A stretch of 64,000 bases of DNA from positions 62,001 through 126,000 of the forward strand of contig JAYJMM010000014.1 of assembly GCA_037349105.1 (NCBI GenBank), written 5' to 3'. This DNA comes from Limnomonas spitsbergensis. Its lineage: Eukaryota > Chlorophyta > Chlorophyceae > Chlamydomonadales. Below the pieces are notes generated by a model, which was given only the letters and a program-made list of their open reading frames with translations, had not been told where the DNA came from and did not search any database. The translations under genes and the position numbers were made by a program. Positions within the stretch are counted from its first letter, which is position 1; each line of letters opens with the position of its first letter. Shown here in pieces: positions 39,136 through 48,429 of the stretch.

Positions 39136-39621
39136 ATGTCTCAAAACTTACGCCACATGCTGGACAACCTGTACCCCGATACCGCGTACTTGCCGCACTA
39201 CGTTCAAGACCGCCAGCACCAGCACCAGCACCAGCACCAGCACCATACGCCGCCGCCGCCGCCGCCGTCGCCGCCGTCGCCGCAACACAGCTTTGCACCT
39301 CCGCCACGGGACCTCGCGTGGGCTCAGCTGTCACGCCGAGTCGACTTGGTCGAGCAGATGCTGCTCCTCCTGAGCCAGCAGAATGCACGCACCTCGCCAT
39401 CGTTTGCCCGCCACCATGACCACCCCGTAACGGCCACGCTCCTCTCCTGCCCAACACAAGCGGAAGATTCGCTTCGACGGACGCCGGTCGACCCCGTCGG
39501 GAGGCCGAATCGGGGATGCGAAGACGACGATGACGACGACGAAGATGTGCGCGTCATCGTCGTGGACACTGCCGCAGCAGCCGCAGAGCTAGGCGTCGCC
39601 GCCAGACGCGCGGCGGCCTGA
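39136..39621 (+). CDS. Hypothetical protein with His/Gln and Pro repeats
   Basis: 161 residues. The start MSQNLRHMLDNLYPD is followed by a (QH)n run, poly-Pro, a short coiled coil (LSRRVDLVEQMLLLLSQQ) and a poly-Asp run with Ala-rich end. The coiled coil suggests oligomerisation. No family recognised; the tandem codon repeats (CAGCAC, CCG, GAC) may be expanding. Confidence 0.5.
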   Translation: MSQNLRHMLDNLYPDTAYLPHYVQDRQHQHQHQHQHHTPPPPPPSPPSPQHSFAPPPRDLAWAQLSRRVDLVEQMLLLLSQQNARTSPSFARHHDHPVTATLLSCPTQAEDSLRRTPVDPVGRPNRGCEDDDDDDEDVRVIVVDTAAAAAELGVAARRAAA

Positions 39622-39735
39622 CGGGATTTCTGATCGCACAAACATATGCTTCCGGTCGGTGGGACGGGGGAGCGGCGAGAGGGGGTGTAAACGCCTGCCC
39701 CCGAACCAAACCTGCACAACGTAGCCTAGAAAGCC

Positions 39736-40302
39736 ATGGAAATGGAAGCGGGCGGAATTCCAGAGGAAGAAGACAATGACGAAGAAGACGATCCCTCGCG
39801 TCTCGAGTTGCTCGATCTGATCCGACTGCTCGAGTACGAGGCAGAGGTGAGGACACTCAAGACGCAGCTGGACAACGCAAGGGCGATGATACAGACGCTG
39901 CAGTCGACACTGCTGACGGAGGGGGTAGCTGCATCATCGTCGATCGAAAGAATGCCGCCGCTGCTGGAGGCGGCTAGGCAGGGTGACATTGGCATAATGA
40001 CGACGCTCCTGGAGGGAGGGACGCAGTGCGGGAGCATCGACGTAGCGCTGCAGGTCGCCTGCCAGTACGGCAAAGTGAAGGCCGCGGCAGCGCTCATCGA
40101 GAGAGGCGCAGACGTCACGGCCGACCACGGGTGGGCGCTGCTGTGGGCATGCCACACAGGGAACGCCGACATCGTGCGGAACTTGATTGAAAGCGGAGCG
40201 CACGTCGGTGTGCTCCGCGGGCTCCCACTGAAACTCGCAATGCACAGCAAGGCCGCAGATGTCGTGGAACTCCTGTTGGAAAAGAAACACACGGTGGGTT
40301 GA
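39736..40302 (+). CDS. Ankyrin-repeat protein, 188 residues
   Basis: An acidic start and a coiled coil (RTLKTQLDNARAMIQTLQST) precede about four degenerate ankyrin repeats from residue 75: PLLEAARQGDIGIMTTLLEGG, ALQVACQYGKVKAAAALIER, ALLWACHTGNADIVRNLIES and LKLAMHSKAADVVELLLEKK. The TPLHxAA motif is degenerate in all. Ankyrin proteins of large viruses often redirect host ubiquitin ligases or sequester host regulators; no F-box-like tail is present here. Its 3' end is 1 bp from the convergent gene at 40303. Confidence 0.85.
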   Translation: MEMEAGGIPEEEDNDEEDDPSRLELLDLIRLLEYEAEVRTLKTQLDNARAMIQTLQSTLLTEGVAASSSIERMPPLLEAARQGDIGIMTTLLEGGTQCGSIDVALQVACQYGKVKAAAALIERGADVTADHGWALLWACHTGNADIVRNLIESGAHVGVLRGLPLKLAMHSKAADVVELLLEKKHTVG

Positions 40303-41205
40303 TTACGCGCGCGACGCAGAGAAGGTGGGGGGCGAAGGAAGCGCCCGAGGTGCGCTGACGACGCGGGGGACCTCGAGAAGGACGTCGACCTGCAAAACAT
40401 CGACGTTCAAGACATCGTACAAAAAATACTTCGACGCCCATTTCTGTGGCTTCCTCGTTTTTGGGAGCCTATTAATTTTCTGGTCCAGGGCAGAAATCGA
40501 CGATGGACCACCCACATCCCCCCTCTCCAGGGCATGTATGAGCATTATATTTGTCGACCCTGTAATGCTCCGCAAGGATATGGGCACGCCAGACCAATTC
40601 CCCGACCTAGACAGGACGCTGTTTGTGACCTCGACCTTGCGCCATGGGTTGGTCGTACCTGATGCACGCAAGACGATCTCCACGTTGTGCCCAGCCGACA
40701 TCGCATTCGACATGAGAACGTCATAGTTGGAGAAGGCGTCGGGTGGAACTCTGTTGCCATCAACCGCAACCTCGACCGACGCGGGAAGGCGCTCCAGATT
40801 GTTCGTGAGGGTGCCGTCGGAATCGGTCACGTTCAGGACGTTCGCCAACCGACTGGCGACGCCGCCGTTATCGGCCACGCGACCCGACGTGAACACGAGG
40901 CTCTTGCTGTACTTGCTGTTGCTCATCAGCAACGCTTTCATTACACCCGCCACGTGAGGATACTTCGTAGGCAACATCGTCGTGTCGTACTTAACAAACG
41001 ACCATCGCAGGGAATCTGATAGAAGCGCCCAATCGTCGGCAGTCGATGAAGGCGTCGGGACGAACTGGCGAATCCTTTCGTTGGAGGTGTCCGAAATATT
41101 ACCCAATTCCTTCAACGCGAATGAAGCAGTAACAATGTTAACTGCTGTCATTATCGGATACGTCGCAATGGCGTGTATAGCATGCATTACGGCATCGGGG
41201 ATCAT
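40303..41205 (-). CDS. Hypothetical protein, about 300 residues
   Basis: The ATG at 41205 (MIPDAVMHAIHAIATYPIM) is preferred; upstream codons fall in the neighbouring AT-rich region. A hydrophobic N-terminal stretch (IHAIATYPIMTAVNIVTASF) may be a membrane anchor. The rest is beta-rich (VEVAVDGNRVPPDAF, NVEIVLRASGTTNPWRKVEV). The basic C-terminus ends in a Val/Asp-rich repeat (YDVLNVDVLQVDVLLEV). No family recognised. Confidence 0.6.
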   Translation of the reverse strand: MIPDAVMHAIHAIATYPIMTAVNIVTASFALKELGNISDTSNERIRQFVPTPSSTADDWALLSDSLRWSFVKYDTTMLPTKYPHVAGVMKALLMSNSKYSKSLVFTSGRVADNGGVASRLANVLNVTDSDGTLTNNLERLPASVEVAVDGNRVPPDAFSNYDVLMSNAMSAGHNVEIVLRASGTTNPWRKVEVTNSVLSRSGNWSGVPISLRSITGSTNIMLIHALERGDVGGPSSISALDQKINRLPKTRKPQKWASKYFLYDVLNVDVLQVDVLLEVPRVVSAPRALPSPPTFSASRA

Positions 41206-41387
41206 GGCGGAGCGGGGCGCCCTCGCGCGTTCGGACTGATGATACACATGCAACGCAAAAATAAGTTTGCGCGTGCGTTGCATTTAAACGTATCGACATG
41301 GCTGTGCTGGTCGCCGTCGTTGCATCTGCATTCGATGGCTGCTCAAGGAGACGGAGCGGAAAACACAGGAAAGCAAGTGTCGTTCAA

Positions 41388-42141
41388 TTACATCACTAAG
41401 AGGTAGCATGTCATATATCGTCGACACACACACCACCACGTCAACGCGTCGTGGGTGCGAAGGATAACGCCATGACCCGAGTGACGAGGGCTGGGATGGG
41501 CCATGGCGGTGCAACGCAGGACCACCACGACGGGGCGGCGCGGTTGGCGGGACAGGCCTGCTCCGCAAACGTTGTACACCTTCATGGCTCGATCGGGAAA
41601 CGTCAGGGGCTGGACTTCAACCCTGTCGTGCCGTACAAAAATGTATCCAATGATGCAACCATTGAATGTGCCGTCAAGTGGCCGACGAGGGTGTAGTTGA
41701 GCCAAACAACCCTGGAATACCGTGTATGAAGCAGTGGTTGAATTCATCATCATCAAGATCATAGGGCACGGTAATGTTGGCGTCAGGCATAACAACCGAT
41801 TCGGGGTTCTTCCTGTAGTGTTTCTTTCTGATGCCGCCACCGCCGCTACTGATGCAGACGTCGTCGCCGTTCTTCCGTAATCGCCTATGTGAGAGTGCAA
41901 CGTCACCATACATGCGCGTGGCATCTTGAAGGTATCCTTCAGGAATATATTGTCTTTCGCAGTGGTCGACACTGCACTGGGTATTGCGCATCACGATATG
42001 CGCCGCAATCACAGACACGATGAAGACGCAGCACAGGAGACACGCGTAGAACATATGTGGATGTGCAGGGATGGGACTTTGCCGAATCGATCGCATTAGA
42101 TCGTCATATATGCTACGCTTTATGAACACGTAAACAGGCAT
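41388..42141 (-). pseudogene. Membrane protein gene, probably frameshifted near its 3' end
   Basis: The frame 41674-42141 encodes 155 residues with one strong membrane span (MFYACLLCCVFIVSVIAAHI) and a Cys-containing ectodomain ending HCFIHGIPGLFGS. A different frame then continues in protein-like style to 41388: LDGTFNGCIIGYIFVRHDRV, then EVQPLTFPDRAMKVYNVCGA. A single indel near 41690-41700 would join them. Either the gene is truncated with a decayed 3' part, or the sequence has an indel error. Confidence 0.5.
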
Positions 42142-42271
42142 CGTGTGTCCGTGCTTGGCGTGGAATGATAGAGGTGTGGACCGGGCTCTCTATTTTTTCT
42201 GGCACGCAAAATTATAGAGAGGAGCTCCACTTTGCCTGGTACTGTTCCGCCGAGCCTCGTTCATCAGAGAC

Positions 42272-43126
42272 ATGCACCTACAGCTCAAAAAATTCGATAT
42301 CACCACCATCGCTTCGGACAAGGTCGTCGTCCTGATCGGGAAGCGCGAGACAGGCAAGTCGTTCCTTGTCCGCGACCTTCTCTACCATCAGAGGGACCTT
42401 CCAATCGGGACTGTCATCTCGCCCACTGAAGCTGCCAACAAGTTTTTTGGGCACGTCGTGCCCCCGCTCTTCATTCACGACGAATACACGCCGGCCGTTC
42501 TAGAGAACGTCGTCAAGAGACAAAAAGTTATCATGACGAAAATTGACAAGCAGGTGGCGGCCACGGGACACTGCAACATCGACCCGCGGGCATTCCTCAT
42601 CCTGGACGACTGCATGTACGACGGGACGTGGACCAAGGATCGCAACGTCAGATTGCTCTTCATGAACGGGCGACACTACAAGATAATGTTCGTCATAACG
42701 ATGCAATTTCCATTGGGGATACCGCCCTCACTGAGGACGCAGATAGACTACACATTCATCCTTCGCGAAAACCTGATCAACAACAGAAAGCGGATTTACG
42801 AAAACTACGCGGGCATGTTTCCGTCATTCGACGTTTTTTGCCAGGTGATGGACCAGTGCACCGAGAACTTCGAGTGTCTCGTTATCCACAACAACGCAAA
42901 GTCGAACAAGCTCGAAGACCAGGTGTTTTGGTACAAGGCGGAGACCCACAACGCGTTCCGAATCGGTGCTCAACAATTCTGGACGCTCTCGGAGAGCATG
43001 TGCGACGGCGCGAACGGTGCCGGAGAGGAGGACGAGAGCGACCTATTTGACGCCGCCTCGGTCAAGAAACGTGGCCCAATGGTGAATGTTCGGAAAGCCG
43101 GTCCAGCATGGGGCGGGCCGCGCTGA
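42272..43126 (+). CDS. DNA packaging ATPase (A32-like, FtsK/HerA superfamily)
   Basis: 284 residues, the usual length for the family. Walker A is GKRETGKS at residues 23-30, Walker B is FLILDD at 108-113 with MYD after it, and the sensor-type strand KIMFVITMQFPLGIPPSLRT (near 135-154) precedes the arginine-finger region. FLVRDLLYHQ and ISPTEAANKFF are typical of A32-like enzymes. All catalytic residues are present. The protein pumps genomic DNA into preformed capsids and is one of the best single markers of giant viruses. It starts 130 bp after the convergent-side membrane gene and precedes the EPTAEP-repeat gene on the same strand by 83 bp. Confidence 0.96.
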   Translation: MHLQLKKFDITTIASDKVVVLIGKRETGKSFLVRDLLYHQRDLPIGTVISPTEAANKFFGHVVPPLFIHDEYTPAVLENVVKRQKVIMTKIDKQVAATGHCNIDPRAFLILDDCMYDGTWTKDRNVRLLFMNGRHYKIMFVITMQFPLGIPPSLRTQIDYTFILRENLINNRKRIYENYAGMFPSFDVFCQVMDQCTENFECLVIHNNAKSNKLEDQVFWYKAETHNAFRIGAQQFWTLSESMCDGANGAGEEDESDLFDAASVKKRGPMVNVRKAGPAWGGPR

Positions 43127-43209
43127 CCACATAAATATCCAGGCTTACTATTAAAATAACAGGGAAGTGCACAACACCCCCCCTCCCCCTCCCCCATCCC
43201 GGAGCCCAC

Positions 43210-45456
43210 ATGTCAACTCAGGAGACACGACCCGCAAAACGGACGAGAGCACCTCGTTCAAGGACGCAAAAGACCAAGACCTCTGACACCCAGTCGTCAA
43301 CGAGAAGCTTGAACAGGGAGGCCGAGCCTGCAGCTGCCGATACTGCGGCGGAGCCCGAGGCCGAGGCCGAACCTACAGCGGAGCCCGAGGCCGAGGCCGA
43401 ACCTACAGCGGAGCCCGAGGCCGAGGCCGAACCTACAGCGGAGCATGCTGCTTCCGAACCTACAGCGGAGCCCGAGGCCGAGGCCGAACCTACAGCGGAG
43501 CCTGCTGCTTCCGAACCTACAGCGGAGCCCGAGGCCGAGGCCGAACCTACAGCGGAGCCTGCTGCTTCCGAACCTACAGCGGAGCCTGCTGCTTCCGAAC
43601 CTACAGCGGAGCCTGCTGCTCCCGAACCTACAGAGGAGCCCGATGCCGAGGCCGAACCTACAGCGGAGCCTGCTGCTTCCGAACCTACAGCGGAGCCTGC
43701 TGCTTCCGAACCTACAGCGGAGCCCGATGCCGAGGCCGAACCTACAGCGGAGCCCGAGGCCGAGGCCGAACCTACAGCGGAGCCTGCTGCTTCCGAGCCT
43801 ACAGCGGAGCCCGATGCCGAGGCCGAACCTACAGCGGAGCCCGAGGCCGAGGCCGAACCTACAGCGGAGCCCGAGGCCGAGGTCGAACCTACAGCGGAGC
43901 CTGCTGCTTCCGAACCTACAGCGGAGCCTGCTGCTCCCGAACCTACAGAGGAGCCCGATGCCGAGGCCGAACCTACAGCGGAGCCTGCTGCTTCCGAACC
44001 TACAGCGGAGCCCGAGGCCGAGGCCGAACCTACAGCGGAGCCCGAGGCCGAGGTCGAACCTACAGCGGAGTCTGCTGCTTCCGAACCTACAGCGGAGCCT
44101 GCTGCTCCCGAACCTACAGAGGAGCCCGATGCCGAGGCCGAACCTACAGCGGAGCCTGCTGCTTCCGAACCTACAGCGGAGCCCGAGGCCGAGGCCGAAC
44201 CTACAGCGGAGCCCGAGGCCGAGGTCGAACCTACAGCGGAGTCTGCTGCTTCCGAACCTACAGCGGAGCCCGATGCCGAGGCCGAACCTACAGCGGAGCC
44301 CGAAGCCGAGGCCGAACCTACAGCGGAGCCCGATGCCGAGGCCGAACCTACAGCGGAGCCCGAGGCCGAGGCCGAACCTACAGCGGAGCCCGAGGCCGAG
44401 GCCGAACCTACAGCGGAGCCTGCTGCTTCTGAACCTACAGCGGAGCCCGATGCCGAGGCCGAACCTACAGCGGAGCCCGAGGCCGAGGCCGAACCTACAG
44501 CGGAGCCTGCTGCTTCCGAACCTACAGCGGAGCCCGATGCCGAGGCCGAACCTACAGCGGAGCCCGAGGCCGAGGTCGAACCTACAGCGGAGCCTGCTGC
44601 TTCCGAACCTACAGCGGAGACCGAGGTCAAGGCCGAAACTACAGCGGAGCCAGCTGCTTCCGAACCTACAGCGGAGCCCTCTTCCGAGTCTGAGCCTACA
44701 GCGGAGCCCTCTGCTTCCGAGCCAACAACGGAGCCCGCTGCTTCCGAGCCAACAACGGAACCCTCTGCTTCCGAGCCAACAACAGAGCCCTCTGATTTCG
44801 AGCCTACAGCGGACCCCTCTGCTTTCGAGACTACAGCGGAGCCCGCTGCTTTCGAGACTTCAGCGGAGCCCTCTGCTTCCGAGCCAACAACGGAGCCCTC
44901 TGCTTCCGAGCCAACAACAGAGCCCTCTGCTTTCGAGACTTCAGCGGAGCCCTCTGCTTCCGAGCCAACAACGGAGCCCTCTGCTTCCGAGCCAACAACA
45001 GAGCCCTCTGCTTTCGAGACTACAGCGGAGCCCTCTGCTTTCGAGACTACAGCGGAGCCCGCTGCTTCCGAGACTACAGCGGAGCCCGCTGCTTCCGAGA
45101 CTACAGCGGAGCCCGCTGCTTCCGAGACTACAGCGGAGCCCGCTGCTTCCGAGACTACAGCGGAGCCCGCTGCTTCCGAGACTACAGCGGAGCGCTCTGC
45201 TTCCGTGACTGCAACGGAGCGCTCTGCTTCCGTGACTGCAACGGAGCCCGCTGCTTCCGAGTCTGCAGCGGAGCCCGCTGCTTCCGAGTCTGCAGCGGAG
45301 CCCGAGTCTGCAGCGGAGCCCGAGCCTGCAGCGGAGCCCGAGGCTGCAGCTGCTGCTGCTGGTGTTGAGCCTGAGCCTAACCCTTCATTGACGCGTGTGC
45401 GTTTCACCATGATGAACCACCCTTTTTCATTACTGAATGTGCACCACCGATGTTGA
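43210..45456 (+). CDS. Giant EPTAEP-repeat protein, 748 residues
   Basis: A short basic N-terminus (ETRPAKRTRAPRSRTQKTKT) is followed by about 650 residues of repeats: EPTAEPEAEA and EPTAEPAAS variants, later EPTTEPSAS and ETTAEPAAS. The C-terminus (LTRVRFTMMNHPFSLLNVH) is ordinary. The repeat unit is 12 or 30 bp in nucleotide terms (GAACCTACAGCGGAGCC). Because of the repeat, the minus strand (43218-45491) and another plus frame stay open too; the plus frame here is preferred because it follows the ATPase on the same strand, starts with ATG and gives a soluble acidic product with a plausible N-terminus. Likely a disordered surface or scaffold protein. Function unknown. Confidence 0.65.
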   Translation: MSTQETRPAKRTRAPRSRTQKTKTSDTQSSTRSLNREAEPAAADTAAEPEAEAEPTAEPEAEAEPTAEPEAEAEPTAEHAASEPTAEPEAEAEPTAEPAASEPTAEPEAEAEPTAEPAASEPTAEPAASEPTAEPAAPEPTEEPDAEAEPTAEPAASEPTAEPAASEPTAEPDAEAEPTAEPEAEAEPTAEPAASEPTAEPDAEAEPTAEPEAEAEPTAEPEAEVEPTAEPAASEPTAEPAAPEPTEEPDAEAEPTAEPAASEPTAEPEAEAEPTAEPEAEVEPTAESAASEPTAEPAAPEPTEEPDAEAEPTAEPAASEPTAEPEAEAEPTAEPEAEVEPTAESAASEPTAEPDAEAEPTAEPEAEAEPTAEPDAEAEPTAEPEAEAEPTAEPEAEAEPTAEPAASEPTAEPDAEAEPTAEPEAEAEPTAEPAASEPTAEPDAEAEPTAEPEAEVEPTAEPAASEPTAETEVKAETTAEPAASEPTAEPSSESEPTAEPSASEPTTEPAASEPTTEPSASEPTTEPSDFEPTADPSAFETTAEPAAFETSAEPSASEPTTEPSASEPTTEPSAFETSAEPSASEPTTEPSASEPTTEPSAFETTAEPSAFETTAEPAASETTAEPAASETTAEPAASETTAEPAASETTAEPAASETTAERSASVTATERSASVTATEPAASESAAEPAASESAAEPESAAEPEPAAEPEAAAAAAGVEPEPNPSLTRVRFTMMNHPFSLLNVHHRC

Positions 45457-45512
45457 TGATGGAGGATGCTGTGGCGTGGCTTAAAAGCCACTCACGAGGC
45501 ATACGTTGAGAC

Positions 45513-45776
45513 ATGCGAATGGCGACTCACACTATTAAATCGGTGTACGAAGCCGAGGTGGCGGGTGGCGTCACCGTTATTGTGCGTGCAGATGCGGGCG
45601 AGACGCCGACCATGACATCCGAGCGTGCTTGGTCACTCGCGGCGTCGCTGAGCAGGTGGTTTGGCAAGGATGGATGGTCCGAGGAGCGCGTGTTCGACGC
45701 GGAGGCGTGTGCATCTGCCTGTCGTGCAGAGCTGTGGGAGAGGCACATTGGATGTGTGTGTGTGTTGCATCTTTGA
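45513..45776 (+). CDS. Small hypothetical protein, 87 residues
   Basis: Starts at 45513 or 45519 (MATHTIKSVYEAEVAGGV). Beta strands at the N-terminus (GVTVIVRADAGE) followed by a helix (SLAASLSRWFGKDG) and another with two cysteines (AEACASACRAELWERHIG). Not recognised. Confidence 0.45.
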   Translation: MRMATHTIKSVYEAEVAGGVTVIVRADAGETPTMTSERAWSLAASLSRWFGKDGWSEERVFDAEACASACRAELWERHIGCVCVLHL

Positions 45777-45903
45777 TTTTTCAGACATTGAGGGTTGGGT
45801 TCGTCTTGTTGTTACAGTCTGGCAATTCTAGAATGGGACACACCCCTGCGTGAACCATATCGAGCGCAGTATTATTTCCGCTGCCTTCGAAGGGCGACGG
45901 CTG

Positions 45904-46203
45904 ATGATCTACGGCAACGGGAAGTTCGCATCTGGGTGTGTGGGTGAGCAGTCTGTACCGACGACCCGAGCATACAAAGAGTGTGCTACTCGGGAATCGA
46001 CGTACTGGACTGACGAGTTCCGCACATCCCAAAGGTTCACCATGAAGACGACTCTCCATCCTGCACATCGTCACGTTGGCTTCTCTGATTGCCCCGCGGC
46101 TGCGCATCCTCTGTCGACGCGAGAACAGCAAGTGTGCTATAGAGATGGTGCACCCATCTACACAATGAGCGATCAAGTGGTTTACGTGGGTGACCCAAAA
46201 TAG
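45904..46203 (+). CDS. Possible small protein
   Basis: About 99 residues from ATG at 45904 (MIYGNGKFASGCVGEQ). An opposite-strand frame of similar length (45781-46176) exists, so strand choice is uncertain. No family recognised. It overlaps the 3' end of the Nudix gene by about 22 bp. Confidence 0.28.
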   Translation: MIYGNGKFASGCVGEQSVPTTRAYKECATRESTYWTDEFRTSQRFTMKTTLHPAHRHVGFSDCPAAAHPLSTREQQVCYRDGAPIYTMSDQVVYVGDPK

Positions 46204-47276
46204 CTAGGGCTTTGCGTATTGCTGCTGAGCATAGCATGGGCGCGCTGGAACAGCTCGCGTCGCTCGACGTTCTGTGTGCGAATGCGGGAGAGGACGCCCT
46301 CGGCGTCGAACCACCCGACTGCACGGATCTCGCGCAATTGTACCGGATCGACGACGTCGACGGAGCCGATGTTCGCCCACGCACGGGAACCGGAGTGTAG
46401 CTCAGCGAGGAAGTAGACGTGGCGATATCGCACGTTGTTGCTCCCTACAAAAACCTCTTCGACAGGCCGAACGCCCGGAAGCAGAACCACGTCCGTGGAA
46501 GCCACGGCCGTCTCCTCGGAAAACTCGCGCAGCGCACACTGGACGTCGTTCTCGTTGATGTTGCGCCGTCCCTTCGGGAACCCGAACTCTGTCTCGTGGT
46601 GGGGCGACTCTGTGGTTGCCATCGCCACGGCCAAGCTGAATAGGACGGCCGGGGGAGGCTCTCGTCCGGCGTGTCCGGCGTGCCCGGTCCCGTCGCCGGG
46701 GGCGGGGCGGAGCATGTACCCTTTTCGGAGGATCGTGAACCGAGACTTCGACTGTTCGTACTCCTTCATGAACACACGATTGTGGTCGTTCTGCCAAAAC
46801 CCGTGCCAGAGCTCGTCGAACGACTGCGTCGAGAGGCGCGACCGCTCGTCGGTCGTCATGCCGTTGAGGAGACGCAGGAGGTAGCCGCGGTTCTGGACGT
46901 TGTACTTGCCACGAATGAACTCGACGAAAGACAGCGAGTCCTTGCGCTGGACCATAAGGTACTCGAGGCGTGTTCCTCTGGTGCCGTCGGGGTCAACAAT
47001 GTGCACACGGCGGAAGCACACGACCCCAAACGAGCTCACAGGGTGGCTGCATATGCGATACATGTGCCCGTGACCACCGCAGTTCGCACAGAGCATCCCG
47101 GTCCCGCCGTCGCCGCCGCCGCCGCCACACCCCCTGGAAAAAGAGGGGGGGGGCATCGGCGCCGTGCGGCGAGAAGAGAGGCGCCAGGCGCCGCTGGTGT
47201 GCCCGCTGGTGCAGGGAGACGATGGGGTTGGATGAGGCGGGGGATGTATCGTTTTTACAGCCATTTGGGCCATCAA
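46182..47276 (-). CDS. Nudix hydrolase with zinc knuckle (giant-virus decapping-like)
   Basis: 364 residues from the first ATG; ATG at 47096 (MLCANCGGHGHM) would remove a Pro/Ser/Gly-rich low-complexity leader. A zinc knuckle (CANCGGHGHMYRIC, 63-76) precedes the Nudix fold. The Nudix box is complete: G-x5-E-x7-REFSEET-A-V at 236-258 (GRRNINENDVQCALREFSEE). Poxvirus D9/D10, ASFV g5R and mimivirus L375 homologues remove mRNA caps to shut off host translation; the zinc-knuckle-plus-Nudix layout is the one I associate with mimivirus relatives. All catalytic Glu residues are present. The gene is divergent from the J-domain gene, sharing a ~60-bp promoter region. Confidence 0.9.
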   Translation of the reverse strand: MMAQMAVKTIHPPPHPTPSSPCTSGHTSGAWRLSSRRTAPMPPPSFSRGCGGGGGDGGTGMLCANCGGHGHMYRICSHPVSSFGVVCFRRVHIVDPDGTRGTRLEYLMVQRKDSLSFVEFIRGKYNVQNRGYLLRLLNGMTTDERSRLSTQSFDELWHGFWQNDHNRVFMKEYEQSKSRFTILRKGYMLRPAPGDGTGHAGHAGREPPPAVLFSLAVAMATTESPHHETEFGFPKGRRNINENDVQCALREFSEETAVASTDVVLLPGVRPVEEVFVGSNNVRYRHVYFLAELHSGSRAWANIGSVDVVDPVQLREIRAVGWFDAEGVLSRIRTQNVERRELFQRAHAMLSSNTQSPSYFGSPT

Positions 47277-47333
47277 AGTGCTTGTGTATGTGCATGTGCT
47301 AAGCGCCCTTAGGTGGCGGCCTGTCTCACTGAG

Positions 47334-48029
47334 ATGGCGGTGATGTCGTATTTCTGCTCTGGTAGCGCATACGTCCTGAGAAAAAGTTTGGGAGGCGCCA
47401 CGGCAATTTCAGGGACATCATATCTCGCACACACCATGTACCATCAATCCAACAGGGTCGTCGACCAGCTTGCCGACATCCAAACATCATATGAAGGCAT
47501 CAAGCACGACATCCCGGTCGACGCGGCTGGGGTCAGCGCTGCATCAATTGAACTTACAAATCTGACGAACATTGTGAGAGCCCTGTTGTTCAACAACGTG
47601 CTGGCGCAAAAGACTCAGACCCGTATGTTCAACATGCTGCAAAATTTCGCCGATGTGGATATCCGTAACTATCAACTTCATCAGACGATGATGAAGCAGG
47701 TACGGAAGCAACAGGAGGAGATGAGACGACATGTCCAGCAGCATCAGCAGCAGCAGGAGTACGAGCGGCAACAGGAGTATCAGCAGCAGCAGCATCAGCA
47801 GCAGCAGGAGTACGAGCGGCAGCAGGAGTATCAGCAGCAGCAGGACAATTCTGAATGGTGCCTTGAAGTCCTCGATCTGAAACCTGGCATGGATGTTCAA
47901 AAGGTCCACAAGGTGTATCGCAGGCTCTCTCTCATCGCGCACCCAGACAAGGTGGGAGGTTCTGCAGAGACATTCCAACGTCTGACGACCGCATACGAAA
48001 CATACTGTGACGTGTACGCCATATCATAG
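47334..48029 (+). CDS. J-domain (DnaJ-like) protein
   Basis: 231 residues from ATG at 47334 (the upstream GTG is less likely). The N-terminal 115 residues include a hydrophobic stretch and helical region (ASIELTNLTNIVRALLFNNV). A Gln/Glu/Tyr/Arg-rich repeat (EYERQQEYQQQQHQ) follows, then a C-terminal J domain: WCLEVLDLKPGMDVQKVHKV, YRRLSLIAHPDKVGGSAETF, QRLTTAYETYC. The HPD motif needed to stimulate Hsp70 is intact. A C-terminal J domain behind a Gln-rich linker is unusual. It probably recruits host Hsp70 to viral assembly or replication. Confidence 0.88.
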   Translation: MAVMSYFCSGSAYVLRKSLGGATAISGTSYLAHTMYHQSNRVVDQLADIQTSYEGIKHDIPVDAAGVSAASIELTNLTNIVRALLFNNVLAQKTQTRMFNMLQNFADVDIRNYQLHQTMMKQVRKQQEEMRRHVQQHQQQQEYERQQEYQQQQHQQQQEYERQQEYQQQQDNSEWCLEVLDLKPGMDVQKVHKVYRRLSLIAHPDKVGGSAETFQRLTTAYETYCDVYAIS

Positions 48030-48035
48030 GCCGCT

Positions 48036-48118
48036 GCCGCTGCCGTGCGTCATGCGTCATGCGTCATGCGTCATGCGTCATGCGTCATGCGTCATGCGTC
48101 ATGCGTCATGCGTCATGA
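48036..48118. repeat. 7-bp tandem repeat (GTCATGC), about 11 copies
   Basis: Perfect GTCATGC units directly after the J-domain gene's stop codon (48029). Seven is not a multiple of 3, and the array is non-coding. Confidence 0.97.
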
Positions 48119-48182
48119 GTGTGAACGACCCTTTTCTGGGCTGTGACCCCCCATGAGTGCTTGCGTCTCGTTCAATCTCTTA

Positions 48183-48265
48183 CGCCGCAGGCGGATAACA
48201 GAGATCGCAACAGTCTTTTTCCGACAGAACGGCTCAGGTCTTGTGTACCCCTTGATGTGTTGGCT
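48183..48265 (+). mobile_element. Fragment of the Fanzor 3' tail
   Basis: GGATAACAGAGATCGCAACA, CCGACAGAACGGCTCAGGTC and CCCCTTGATGTG match, in the same order, blocks of the element tail seen at 35.2, 35.5, 37.7 and 61.6 kb. Coding end and right end are missing. Confidence 0.7.
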
Positions 48266-48269
48266 GTGT

Positions 48270-48420
48270 TCACATGCTGCTGGGTTGGGGAGAACACGCG
48301 CCCCGAGCGGACATGGAGGAAGGCTTGGCGCTGGTACAGGCAGCTCAGTACGGACACGAGGCCGTCGTGCGCATGCTGCTAGATTGGGGAGAACACGCGC
48401 CCCGAGCGGACTGTATTGCT
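48270..48420 (+). pseudogene. Ankyrin-repeat gene fragment
   Basis: One frame reads [40 protein letters not shown] and APRADC: two near-identical ends of ankyrin units around one [17 protein letters not shown] helix pair. WGEHAPRAD occurs twice 93 bp apart, that is, one 31-residue ankyrin repeat. No start or other repeats flank it. It is a stray fragment, different from the ankyrin gene at 39736. Confidence 0.75.
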
Positions 48421-48429
48421 CATTGCCCA

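Noticed and set aside
43218..45491. Minus-strand 757-codon frame opposite the EPTAEP gene
   Set aside because: Explained by the repeat structure; the plus strand has the better context, though this needs strand-specific data.
47313..47333. Upstream GTG start for the J-domain gene
   Set aside because: An ATG at 47334 gives the same protein seven residues shorter and is the more normal start.
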